Source: Chloroflexota bacterium
Lineage (GTDB): Bacteria; Chloroflexota; Anaerolineae; Anaerolineales; UBA4823
Direction: 5' to 3'
NCBI GenBank assembly: GCA_030669775.1
Contig: DAOVCZ010000105.1
Span: 1 to 6,821 of the forward strand
Length of the DNA stretch: 6,821 bases
Shown here: in pieces, positions 1 through 5,532 of the stretch
Layout: each line of letters opens with the position of its first letter
Numbering within the stretch: the first letter of the stretch is position 1
The notes under the pieces: model-generated
Database searches by the model: none
What the model saw: only the letters and a program-made list of their open reading frames with translations
What the model was told of the DNA's origin: nothing
Made by a program: the position numbers and the translations under genes

Positions 1-1213
1 CTGCGCCGGTCACCATTGGCGCCGACATCGAAGTGCCACTCAGGCGGAAATATTCGCCATTCATCACCACGTGATCTGGGTGCTCGGAAATCCAATCACC
101 AGGCCCCAAGATGCTAATGATATCTGTCCCGGGAGCGATGATCTCCGGCTTATTGAAACCATCTAATGTGGTGCCATGAGTTGAGAAGGATGAGACTGTG
201 TCATCTGAAAAGTCAGAGGAACCGTGTTCGTCGCTGGCGCCAACAGTTATGATGAATGGATCGTTGGCTGGGGCAGCATTGGCTGTGTTGTAGCCACCAC
301 CAGGTCCCTTGTTGCCAACTGATGTGACCACCACAATGCCGTTGAACCACAAGATCTCAGCCGCAGCATCTAGAGGACTTGCATGATAGGAGCTCTCCTG
401 GGTAGAGTTGACGGACAAATTAACCACACGGATGTTGTACTCGTCTTTATTTTCCAGCACCCATTGCATGGCTGCTATGGCATCAGATTCGTAAGCCATA
501 CCATTGTCATCGCTTATTTTCAGACTGATGAAATTGACTTGCGGGGCGATACCCGCATAAAGACCATCTGATCTGTATCCGCTGCCCCCGATGATTCCGG
601 CGACATGGGTGCCGTGACCAGTAGCATCATTTTCATGCCCCGTATTTGAGTTGAAAGTTAGCTGTTCCAGGACACGTGAGTCTGGTTTGGCTTTGTACGG
701 ATCAACCTGTAAATCTTTTTCTTGATTGGTTCCGCTGTCTATCACAGCTACTGTTATTCCCTGACCTTGTAATCCCATGTCCCACAATGGACGAACACCA
801 AGCGTATCGAGAAAATAATTCGATGGTGCTAATTCGTTCTCTACGTTATTTTTAACTGGCTTTCCTTTAGAACTCTGGACTGTAGTGTTCAAGGACACCC
901 AGCGTACATTTGGATCTGAGGCTAATTTCAAAGCTGTCTCTGCAGGAAGCTGAGCTGTGAAAGCGTTCAAGATATGGAGATCCTGGGTGACTACCCCTGC
1001 CCGCTGAGAAATAAGAGCTTCTAATTTTTTATCGCCGCTATTCTTCTGTATGATGACCGAGACTATCTGGGTTGGAGTTTTGGCTGCGATTTCAACCAGT
1101 AAGGGGTGTGCCTTAGCCGGAGGGGGATTCTCGGGCAGTGCCACTGGCGCCAGCAGTCCAACCAGCAGCACCAGCGAGACCAATATCTGGGAATATTTAC
1201 GCCAATTCTTCAT
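1..1213 (-). CDS. Secreted subtilisin-family (S8) serine protease, 3' end outside window
   Basis: Exported endopeptidase with 404 codons visible. Residues 1-35 form a signal peptide: basic start MKNWRKYSQ, hydrophobic core to about 25, likely cut after AKA at 35. Residues about 45-112 resemble an I9-type propeptide inhibitor (IVSVIIQKN... then LNAFTAQLP). The catalytic domain starts near 135. Asp159 lies in AVIDSG, His200 in GHGTHVAGI, the oxyanion Asn301 in SVGNKGPG, and Ser395 in GTSMSAPMVTG, so the full triad is present and the enzyme looks active. The ATG at 1213 has AAGGA (complement of 1221-1225) 7 bases upstream. The frame is open to the window edge, which falls just after the Ser motif, so any C-terminal anchor or sorting domain cannot be seen. 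It follows the small minus-strand gene at 1325-1525 after a 111-base gap with no clear terminator, so it may share the riboswitch-controlled transcript. Family assignment is firm; substrate is unknown. Confidence 0.96.
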   Translation of the reverse strand, partial: MKNWRKYSQILVSLVLLVGLLAPVALPENPPPAKAHPLLVEIAAKTPTQIVSVIIQKNSGDKKLEALISQRAGVVTQDLHILNAFTAQLPAETALKLASDPNVRWVSLNTTVQSSKGKPVKNNVENELAPSNYFLDTLGVRPLWDMGLQGQGITVAVIDSGTNQEKDLQVDPYKAKPDSRVLEQLTFNSNTGHENDATGHGTHVAGIIGGSGYRSDGLYAGIAPQVNFISLKISDDNGMAYESDAIAAMQWVLENKDEYNIRVVNLSVNSTQESSYHASPLDAAAEILWFNGIVVVTSVGNKGPGGGYNTANAAPANDPFIITVGASDEHGSSDFSDDTVSSFSTHGTTLDGFNKPEIIAPGTDIISILGPGDWISEHPDHVVMNGEYFRLSGTSMSAPMVTGA

Positions 1214-1287
1214 CTCTAAATCCTTATAAATCTAACGGTAATCCGTATAGGTATTGTTTTGATGTCTTGAGCCTGGGGATATCTTCG

Positions 1288-1299
1288 CGTTCATGAACG
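1288..1299. repeat. 12-bp perfect palindrome between the small gene and the protease
   Basis: CGTTCATGAACG is self-complementary. It is flanked by CCTGG (1272-1276) and CCAGG (1302-1306), so the minus-strand transcript could fold here between the two genes. It has no T-tract and does not look like a terminator. It could be an operator or RNA processing hairpin, or chance. Confidence 0.3.
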
Positions 1300-1324
1300 G
1301 ACCAGGACAATCTGTAATGTATGT

Positions 1325-1525
1325 TCAGGCCAAGAGAAAATCGATCATTGTGTTAGATAAAAACGATGCGCACATCTCAAGCCAAGCTACGCTGGTTGAG
1401 TTGCGGTTCGCTCCCGGCTGCTCCTGCGCAGCAAGAGTTGAGTCTGTTCTGCCGAGTAAAACGAATGCTCCGAACATCATGAATAGGATGATCAGGATGA
1501 TGAATATTTTTTGTAAGATTGTCAT
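1325..1525 (-). CDS. Small exported or single-span membrane protein (66 aa), first gene after the c-di-GMP riboswitches
   Basis: I do not recognise the family. The protein begins MTILQKIFIILIILF, with a very hydrophobic stretch at residues 6-25 after one Lys. It can be read as a signal anchor, or as a signal peptide cut near TLAA (31-34). That would release a polar piece of about 33 residues starting around QEQPGANRN and ending in a hydrophobic tail (IDFLLA). The ATG at 1525 has a good ribosome binding site (AAGGGG, complement of 1533-1538) 7 bases upstream. The intrinsic terminator of the upstream leader ends about 8 bases before that site. A riboswitch expression platform directly in front of a start with a Shine-Dalgarno is the best evidence that this short frame is a real gene. 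The C-terminal part is not obviously protein-like, so it may instead be the 5' remnant of a longer exported protein. Confidence 0.6.
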   Translation of the reverse strand: MTILQKIFIILIILFMMFGAFVLLGRTDSTLAAQEQPGANRNSTSVAWLEMCASFLSNTMIDFLLA

Positions 1526-1532
1526 TACTTTG

Positions 1533-1538
1533 CCCCTT
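1533..1538 (-). promoter_or_regulatory. Ribosome binding site of the 66-aa gene
   Basis: AAGGGG on the minus strand, 7 bases before the ATG at 1525. It lies just past the T-tract of the leader terminator, so only read-through transcripts carry it. This supports the 66-aa frame as the controlled gene. Confidence 0.6.
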
Positions 1539-1545
1539 GATTATC

Positions 1546-1584
1546 AAAAAAGTGAGCCCCTCAGGTTTTGGGTGCCTGAGGGGC
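1546..1584 (-). terminator. Intrinsic terminator of the riboswitch leader (expression platform)
   Basis: On the minus strand a perfect 10-bp, GC-rich stem (GCCCCTCAGG, complement of 1575-1584, pairing with CCTGAGGGGC, complement of 1556-1565) encloses a 9-base loop. TCAC and then six T follow. It lies between the second aptamer and the start of the 66-aa gene, so it would stop transcription before that gene unless prevented. On the plus strand there is no T-tract, so its direction is clear. I did not find an exact anti-terminator. The GGGC near 1611-1614 (minus strand) could compete for part of the GCCCC arm. Confidence 0.88.
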
Positions 1585-1602
1585 GGAATAGTCTCTGTTT
1601 GC

Positions 1603-1693
1603 CTAGGCAGCCCGTCCGTCATGCGGCCAAGTGGCCGGTTAGACCGTAGCTTTGTGTCCCTGCCTTTCGACAGGTATACCTTTTCTGTGCTAC
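1603..1693 (-). promoter_or_regulatory. Cyclic-di-GMP-I (GEMM-I) riboswitch aptamer, downstream copy B
   Basis: On the minus strand this reads GCACAG (1685-1690), GGTATACC (1673-1680), a P2 hairpin CCTGTC-GAAA-GGCAGG (1659-1674), GGGACACAAAGC, GGTCTAACC, a P3 end hairpin CGGCC-ACTT-GGCCG (1624-1637), then GGGCTGCC (1606-1613). This is the order and spacing of the class I c-di-GMP aptamer, including the GAAA tetraloop and the CTAA receptor element. The G before TATACC corresponds to the guanine that reads one base of c-di-GMP, which favours c-di-GMP over cGAMP. Departures from consensus are GGTATACC for GGCAAACC, GACACAAA for GACGCAAA, and a P3 base (GCTA against CGGA) that does not pair. This copy may bind weakly. 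Ends are approximate. Confidence 0.82.
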
Positions 1694-1702
1694 TTTATAA
1701 GC

Positions 1703-1793
1703 CTAGGTAACTCAACTATCATGTGGCCAATTGGCCATTTAGACTTTAGTTTTGCGTCCCTGCCTTTCGACAGGTTTGCCATTTCTGTGCTGT
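1703..1793 (-). promoter_or_regulatory. Cyclic-di-GMP-I (GEMM-I) riboswitch aptamer, upstream copy A
   Basis: On the minus strand this reads GCACAG (1785-1790), the consensus GGCAAACC (1773-1780), P2 CCTGTC-GAAA-GGCAGG (1759-1774), the consensus GGGACGCAAA (1751-1760), GTCTAAA, a P3 with ACTA/TAGT at its base and TGGCC-AATT-GGCCA at its tip (1724-1737), then GAGTTACC (1706-1713). These blocks match the conserved core of the Vc2-type aptamer: the stacking A in GCAAA, the recognition G before CAAACC and the closing ACC. It lies exactly 100 bp upstream of copy B in the same transcript. The P2 hairpin is identical in both copies, while the P3 tip differs by a compensatory pair. Ends are approximate. 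Confidence 0.9.
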
Positions 1794-2054
1794 TTGTCTT
1801 ATTTGTTTATGCTTTAAACACCTCCCCAAAGTCGATCTATTAGTACTTTTAGGCTATATTTGACAAGTATAACGCAGGAATATTACTATTGTTACACTAA
1901 ATTCTAACCAAATTCTTACTTATGGCCGAGCTTTGTACCCATTTATGAGAAGTCGATTGGGTATCTAAGTGGTGTACCTCTGGCTGACATCCCTTTTGTT
2001 TATTTATATTGCGATCTTAATAATCTACTAACTTTCGTTCCGGTGAGTAAAACA
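1794..2054. other. AT-rich intergenic region between divergent transcripts
   Basis: No convincing coding frame on either strand. It holds the possible minus-strand promoter described at 1837-1866 and a GGGGAGGTG on the minus strand (complement of 1822-1830 region) that looks like a ribosome binding site but leads only to a stop within a few codons. From about 1890 to 2050 I see nothing I can name. Confidence 0.5.
1837..1866 (-). promoter_or_regulatory. Possible promoter of the riboswitch transcript
   Basis: On the minus strand, TTGTCA (complement of 1861-1866) lies 18 bases before TAATAG (complement of 1837-1842). The -10 matches the consensus poorly. Position is the main argument: the RNA would start about 30 to 40 bases before copy A. 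The same bases contain TTGACA on the plus strand (1860-1865), with TACTAT 18 bases on at 1884-1889, so a promoter in the other orientation cannot be excluded, although it would have no nearby gene. Confidence 0.3.
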
Positions 2055-2093
2055 TTCATATCTCCTTCAGATGGTGTTCACAAGATCTTCACA
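2055..2093 (+). promoter_or_regulatory. Four 11-bp-spaced TTCA half-sites: likely OmpR/PhoB-family operator
   Basis: TTCATA (2055), TTCAGA (2066), TTCACA (2077) and TTCACA (2088) start exactly 11 bp apart. OmpR/PhoB-type regulators bind head-to-tail dimers on direct repeats about 11 bp apart, so this array fits two dimers side by side. The last repeat ends 9 bp before the -10 box at 2103 and covers the place of a -35, as in activated promoters of the PhoB class. A regulator of this family is encoded one gene downstream. Confidence 0.72.
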
Positions 2094-2102
2094 CGGGTGG
2101 GG

Positions 2103-2108
2103 TATGCT
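2103..2108 (+). promoter_or_regulatory. -10 box of the secreted-protein gene
   Basis: TATGCT has four of six consensus bases. There is no TTGACA-like -35 at the right distance; the TTCA array occupies that place, as expected for a promoter that needs its activator. It would give a leader of about 45 to 50 bases before the ATG at 2163. Confidence 0.5.
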
Positions 2109-2162
2109 ATGGCTGGTTATGAGGAAGTCAATTCAATAATATTTTGATTGAAGGAGTATAAG

Positions 2163-2687
2163 ATGAGAAAGAGTTGGATTATCGTTGGTGTAGTTGGAAT
2201 AGCAGTTCTTGCACTTGGTGCAGCTGGTCTGGCTTATGCCCAGTCGGATACACCACCTGTTACAAATCCTGGTTACGGTCCTGAAATGATGGGCGACCGG
2301 GGAAGTTACGTTGGCATGCGAGGTGAATTGGCAATTGGTGAAGATGGACCCTACCATGAATTAATGCTCGAGAGCTTTGCTGAGGCGCTAGGAATAGCGG
2401 TAGATCAAGTAGAAGCACGCCTCGACTCTGGTGAGATGATGTGGCAGATCGCTGAAGCGGCAGGAATCTCCGAAGAAGAATTTCTCGAAATCATGCAGCA
2501 AGGTCGCAAGACAATGGTCGAGCAAGCTTTTGAAGATGGCAAATTGAGCCAAGAGCAGGCCGATTTCATGGGTCCTCGATGGCAAGAAGGCGGATTCGGG
2601 GGTGGATATGAAGGCTGCATGGGGTATGGTTATAGTAGCGAAGAGGGATATCAGCAGGTACCCCAAGGAAGGTGGAATGCTCCCTAG
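2163..2687 (+). CDS. Secreted helical protein with Met-rich stretch, likely target of the adjacent two-component system
   Basis: This 174-aa exported protein belongs to no family I can name with certainty. Residues 1-26 form a clear signal peptide (MRKSWIIVGVVGIAVLALG, cut after AYA). Residues 27-62 are flexible, with EMMGDRG and VGMRGE. Residues 66-136 are predicted helical: ALGIAVDQVEARLDSGE, then QIAEAAGISEEEFLEIM and FEDGKLSQEQADFM, a pattern seen in small secreted bacterial proteins with repeated LGI/GIS helix starts. The tail (137-174) is rich in Gly and Tyr with one Cys (152). An upstream in-frame TTG at 2148 overlaps the Shine-Dalgarno AAGGAG (2151-2156), so the ATG at 2163 is preferred. 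It lies behind the TTCA operator and ahead of the regulator and kinase. A role as a CpxP- or Spy-like envelope partner of that system is inference from context. Confidence 0.9.
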   Translation: MRKSWIIVGVVGIAVLALGAAGLAYAQSDTPPVTNPGYGPEMMGDRGSYVGMRGELAIGEDGPYHELMLESFAEALGIAVDQVEARLDSGEMMWQIAEAAGISEEEFLEIMQQGRKTMVEQAFEDGKLSQEQADFMGPRWQEGGFGGGYEGCMGYGYSSEEGYQQVPQGRWNAP

Positions 2688-2727
2688 TTCACTCGATATT
2701 TAAAAGTTGGAAGATTGTTATTAGGAA

Positions 2728-2757
2728 CAGTGGGTAGTGGATTTCCGCTACCCACTG
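2728..2757 (+). terminator. Strong hairpin after the secreted-protein gene, weak or partial terminator
   Basis: CAGTGGGTAG (2728-2737) pairs perfectly with CTACCCACTG (2748-2757). The 10-base loop TGGATTTCCG can extend the pairing further. The bases after it (ATGTTGTATAAT) contain no true T-tract. It may therefore attenuate rather than end transcription, or protect the 3' end of the secreted-protein message while some transcripts continue into the regulator. Confidence 0.5.
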
Positions 2758-2763
2758 ATGTTG

Positions 2764-2769
2764 TATAAT
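2764..2769 (+). promoter_or_regulatory. TATAAT, possible promoter for the regulator and kinase
   Basis: A perfect -10 hexamer directly after the hairpin and about 90 bases before the regulator start. The matching -35 position (about 2741-2746) falls in the hairpin loop and does not resemble TTGACA, so this is weak evidence. Confidence 0.3.
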
Positions 2770-2842
2770 CAACAAAATCAGAGCCTAGAAATTATCCCTG
2801 GCATTTTGCGATTTCGGTGTCTGAATGCTCTAACTGTCGATT

Positions 2843-2848
2843 TATTAT
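2843..2848 (+). promoter_or_regulatory. Possible -10 box for a leaderless regulator message
   Basis: TATTAT ends 9 bases before the ATG at 2858, and there is no Shine-Dalgarno in front of that ATG. A transcript starting 7 to 10 bases after this box would begin at or next to the start codon. No good -35 is visible. Confidence 0.3.
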
Positions 2849-2857
2849 AGTGATCCA

Positions 2858-3547
2858 ATGCCGACAATATTAATTATTGAAGACGAAATTGAGCTGGTGC
2901 GGGTCCTGCGATCGTATCTTGAACAAGCGAATTTCACGGTGCTCTCTGCGGTTCAAGGCGACACAGGACTAAACTTATGGGTAAACAAGCACCCGGATCT
3001 GGTGATCCTGGATCTGAATTTACCTGGAATGGATGGTCTGGATGTCGCCCGAGAGATGCGACGTAAGAGTGACATACCGATCATCATGGTCACTGCACGC
3101 GTTGAAGAGACCGATCGCTTGATTGGGTTGGAGTTAGGAGCGGATGATTACATCACCAAGCCATTTTCCCCACGTGAGGTTGTTGCCCGGGTACGGGCGG
3201 TGTTACGTCGGGCAGGTTTACCTCGGGCGAAAAACAATGTGTTGAGATCTGGCTCTTTGGAAATCGATCTGGACGCCCACACTGTATCTCGCGAAGAAGA
3301 GACGATTGATCTAACACCAACAGAGTTTAAGCTCCTGGAGACGCTGGCCTCACAACCTGGTCGTGTTTTCAGTCGCTTGCAGCTGTTGGAGGAATCCCAA
3401 GGTGATGCCTATGAAGGTTACGAGCGGACGATCGATGCCCATATTAAAAACTTACGAGGCAAAATTGAGCCCGACACGAAGAATCCATATTATATTGAGA
3501 CAGTGTTTGGTATTGGATACCGCTTCGTAAAGGAGAGCAAAGATTAA
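2858..3547 (+). CDS. OmpR/PhoB-family response regulator
   Basis: This 229-aa DNA-binding regulator is activated by phosphorylation. The receiver domain (about 3-115) has the acidic pair Glu8-Asp9, phospho-acceptor Asp52 in VILDLNLPG, Thr79 in IIMVTA and Lys101 in ITKPF: all key residues are present. The linker is about 116-128. The winged-helix effector domain (about 129-226) shows LTPTEFKLLETLASQPGRV, the recognition helix around ERTIDAHIKNLR and the C-terminal hairpin VFGIGYRF. The length is normal for the family. The ATG at 2858 has no visible ribosome binding site, but the protein start MPTILIIEDE is right for the fold. The kinase follows in the same frame about 50 bases after the stop, so the two form a pair. 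Its probable binding site is the 11-bp-spaced TTCA array before the secreted-protein gene. The exact orthologue is not identifiable from sequence alone. Confidence 0.97.
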   Translation: MPTILIIEDEIELVRVLRSYLEQANFTVLSAVQGDTGLNLWVNKHPDLVILDLNLPGMDGLDVAREMRRKSDIPIIMVTARVEETDRLIGLELGADDYITKPFSPREVVARVRAVLRRAGLPRAKNNVLRSGSLEIDLDAHTVSREEETIDLTPTEFKLLETLASQPGRVFSRLQLLEESQGDAYEGYERTIDAHIKNLRGKIEPDTKNPYYIETVFGIGYRFVKESKD

Positions 3548-3598
3548 CTTTCAGCCTTCCCAGACAATGATGGGTTGATCTATGTCCTTGAAAATGTC

Positions 3599-4990
3599 AT
3601 GCGTTTGAAACTATTTATTTCCTTTATCCTGATCGCATTGGTATCGATAGCCAGCCTATTGATTGTGGTCAGGCAAAGCGCGATCCAGGAGGTGCACACC
3701 TATATGTTTCGGGGGGGAATGGCAGGAGTGGAGGGAATAGTTACTGAATTGGAGAACCATTACCAGAGCACTCATTCATGGGAAGGTGTTGAACACCTGC
3801 TAGGAATTACTGGCAATAGCCAGGGGAACAGGCGCGGCAATCAAGGAGATTCACCTGGTTCAGGTGGCATGATGGGGGGGATGATGAACCAGAGGCTGCG
3901 CTTAGCTGATGCTCAGGGAAACCTGGTCCTTGATACCGAAATATCGGACGTGACAGGCAAATTAAGTGGAATTGAGCTCCGACAAGCTATCCCATTGCAA
4001 TTGGGTGATGAAATTGTGGGATATCTGCTCCCTGAAGGGGGGATGGTGTTCACCAGCGGTGATGACACCGATTTGCTCAACAGGCTAACCAGAGCTGCAT
4101 ATGTCGCGGCAGGGGTGGCAATCGGATTTGCGCTAATATTGGCATTTTTGTTAAGCACCCGTTTGCTGAGACCGGTGAGCGCCTTGACAAAGGCGGCATC
4201 CAGACTGGCGGATGGAGATTTATCCATGCGTGTCTCTGTTCAGGGGGATGACGAGCTGGCCACACTGGGTCAGACTTTCAATCAAATGGCAACCTCATTG
4301 GAAAACGCAGAGGAGATCCGGCGAGCAATGACTGCAGATATTGCACACGAGTTACGAACACCTCTAGCGGTGCAGCGCGCCCAATTGGAAGCCCTGCAAG
4401 ATGGGGTCTACCCAACGACAGATGAAAACTTGACTTCGGTACTCGAACAGAACATCTTGCTTACCCGAATGGTTGAAGACCTGCGCACTCTAGCCCTGGC
4501 AGATTCCGGGCAGCTGCAGCTCGAGAAAACCCCGACGGACTTACTCAAATTAGTGGAAAGAGTCTTGGATCGATTTAGAGCTCAAGCAAAAGAAAGGGAG
4601 GTCGATCTGCGATTTTCAGCACAAGGCGAATGCCGGATATTAAGCCTTGATCCGGGCCGCGTGGAGCAGATTTTAGGTAATTTACTATCGAATGCCCTAC
4701 GTTACACTCCGGATGGAAGCAGGGTGGAAACCAGCCTGGATTGTTCTGCGGATATGGTTGTTCTATCTGTCTATGATAGCGGTCCAGGAATTCCTGAAGG
4801 GTCTCAAGAACTAATCTTCAAACGTTTTTACCGCGCTGATCACAGTCGCAGTCGATCTGAAGGGGGAAGTGGACTGGGATTAGCGATCGCTCGCCAGCTC
4901 GCAGAAGCCCAGGGAGGGATCCTGACAGCTGACAACCATCCGAAGGGCGGCGCAATATTCAGGTTGACTTTTCCTCTTGAGGATGACTAG
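3599..4990 (+). CDS. HAMP-domain sensor histidine kinase, partner of the upstream regulator
   Basis: Membrane sensor kinase of 463 aa from the ATG at 3599. TM1 is residues about 4-24, an extracytoplasmic loop runs about 25-165, TM2 about 166-186 and HAMP about 187-239 (LLRPVSALTKAASRLADGDL). The dimerisation helix has the phospho-accepting His250 in DIAHELRTPL, followed by a HATPase_c domain: N box NLLSNALRYTP (Asn365), G1 DSGPGIP (Asp393), F box FKRFYRAD and G2 GGSGLGLAIA. All catalytic boxes are intact. The sensor loop has a Gly/Asn-rich stretch ending in GGMMGGMM (89-96), which suggests metal or another soft ligand, but this is inference. A TTG at 3575 in the same frame would add 8 residues. 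Neither start has a strong ribosome binding site; ATG with TM1 directly after MRLK is the more usual form. It overlaps no neighbour and is followed after 12 bases by the deacylase. Confidence 0.95.
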   Translation: MRLKLFISFILIALVSIASLLIVVRQSAIQEVHTYMFRGGMAGVEGIVTELENHYQSTHSWEGVEHLLGITGNSQGNRRGNQGDSPGSGGMMGGMMNQRLRLADAQGNLVLDTEISDVTGKLSGIELRQAIPLQLGDEIVGYLLPEGGMVFTSGDDTDLLNRLTRAAYVAAGVAIGFALILAFLLSTRLLRPVSALTKAASRLADGDLSMRVSVQGDDELATLGQTFNQMATSLENAEEIRRAMTADIAHELRTPLAVQRAQLEALQDGVYPTTDENLTSVLEQNILLTRMVEDLRTLALADSGQLQLEKTPTDLLKLVERVLDRFRAQAKEREVDLRFSAQGECRILSLDPGRVEQILGNLLSNALRYTPDGSRVETSLDCSADMVVLSVYDSGPGIPEGSQELIFKRFYRADHSRSRSEGGSGLGLAIARQLAEAQGGILTADNHPKGGAIFRLTFPLEDD

Positions 4991-5002
4991 AAGATACAAG
5001 TA

Positions 5003-5473
5003 ATGGTAAAGAACAACGTAACTCGCATGCTCGAGTCGCAGGGGATCCCTTTTCAGTCGTTCGAAATCCCTGCTGAGAAGCTCAGTGCATTAGAAGCGGC
5101 GGATTTTCTGGGTGTGGATCCGGTTTTGGTCTATAAGACGATCGTTGCTACTCGATCTGCAACAACAAAACCTGTCCTGGCACTCGTCTCAGCCCCTCGA
5201 GAGGTGGATTTGAAAGCCCTGGCACGTGCTCTTGGAGAGAAAAGGGTTTACCTCGCTTCACAGAAGCAGGCTGAGCAGTTGACCGGTTTACAGACGGGAG
5301 GTATATCCCCTCTGGCATTATTGAAGCACAATTTTCAAGTGGTGGTGGATGACACTGCCTACGCGCTGGAAGAAATTTATATATCCGGCGGTCAGCGGGG
5401 GCTCAATATTCGCCTGCCAACTGATGAACTGATCAAGCTAACCAACGCAAAAATTGCTGCAATCAGCAGATGA
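5003..5473 (+). CDS. ybaK: YbaK/EbsC-type Cys-tRNA(Pro) deacylase
   Basis: Cytosolic trans-editing enzyme that hydrolyses Cys-tRNA(Pro), the mischarged product of prolyl-tRNA synthetase. At 156 aa it has the usual length. Family features seen: N-terminal VTRMLESQGIPFQ, Lys45 in VYKTIVA (the lysine conserved as catalytic or substrate-binding in YbaK), the strand LALVSAPREVDLKALARALG, the GGISPL loop (99-104), and VVVDDTAYALEEIYISGGQRGLNI near the C-terminus (positions 113-136). Related ProX and INS-type editing domains differ around the GGISP and SGGQRG loops, so the YbaK group is favoured. It starts 12 bases after the kinase stop, with no good ribosome binding site, and so is probably on the same transcript. 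The functional link to the two-component system is not evident and may be only positional. Confidence 0.93.
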   Translation: MVKNNVTRMLESQGIPFQSFEIPAEKLSALEAADFLGVDPVLVYKTIVATRSATTKPVLALVSAPREVDLKALARALGEKRVYLASQKQAEQLTGLQTGGISPLALLKHNFQVVVDDTAYALEEIYISGGQRGLNIRLPTDELIKLTNAKIAAISR

Positions 5474-5503
5474 GATTATTGGTGAATTAATTCCTATTTT
5501 GTC

Positions 5504-5532
5504 TTGTTTGATTTCTACAATGATCATATAAT
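5504..5532 (+). promoter_or_regulatory. Promoter of the ABC ATPase gene
   Basis: TTGTTT (5504-5509), a 17-base spacer and a perfect TATAAT (5527-5532) predict a start near 5539. The promoter lies in the 89-base gap after the deacylase stop, so the ATPase is probably its own transcription unit. Confidence 0.65.

Noticed and set aside
383..571. 62-codon plus-strand frame inside the protease
   Set aside because: It is antisense to the strongly supported subtilisin domain, with no start signal or recognisable product.
1377..1622. Minus-strand 81-codon frame
   Set aside because: It starts inside aptamer B and crosses the terminator hairpin and the 66-aa gene in another frame. It has no protein-like features.
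1603..1793. CRISPR-like or tandem-repeat array
   Set aside because: Only two units, 100 bp long and divergent. The match to the GEMM-I core and the compensatory base-pair change explain the similarity better.
1703..1793. cGAMP-specific variant of the GEMM-I riboswitch
   Set aside because: Both copies keep G at the position just before CAAACC/TATACC, where cGAMP-selective variants usually carry A. c-di-GMP is the more likely ligand, though only binding data would settle it.
1293..1843. Plus-strand open frames of 63 to 118 codons across 1293-1649, 1519-1710 and 1652-1843
   Set aside because: They run antisense to the riboswitch pair, terminator and small minus-strand gene. Their translations repeat because the aptamers repeat, and none has a ribosome binding site with a plausible product.
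2148..2162. TTG start for the secreted protein at 2148
   Set aside because: The TTG and the next codons contain the AAGGAG ribosome binding site of the ATG at 2163. The signal peptide begins properly at MRKSW.
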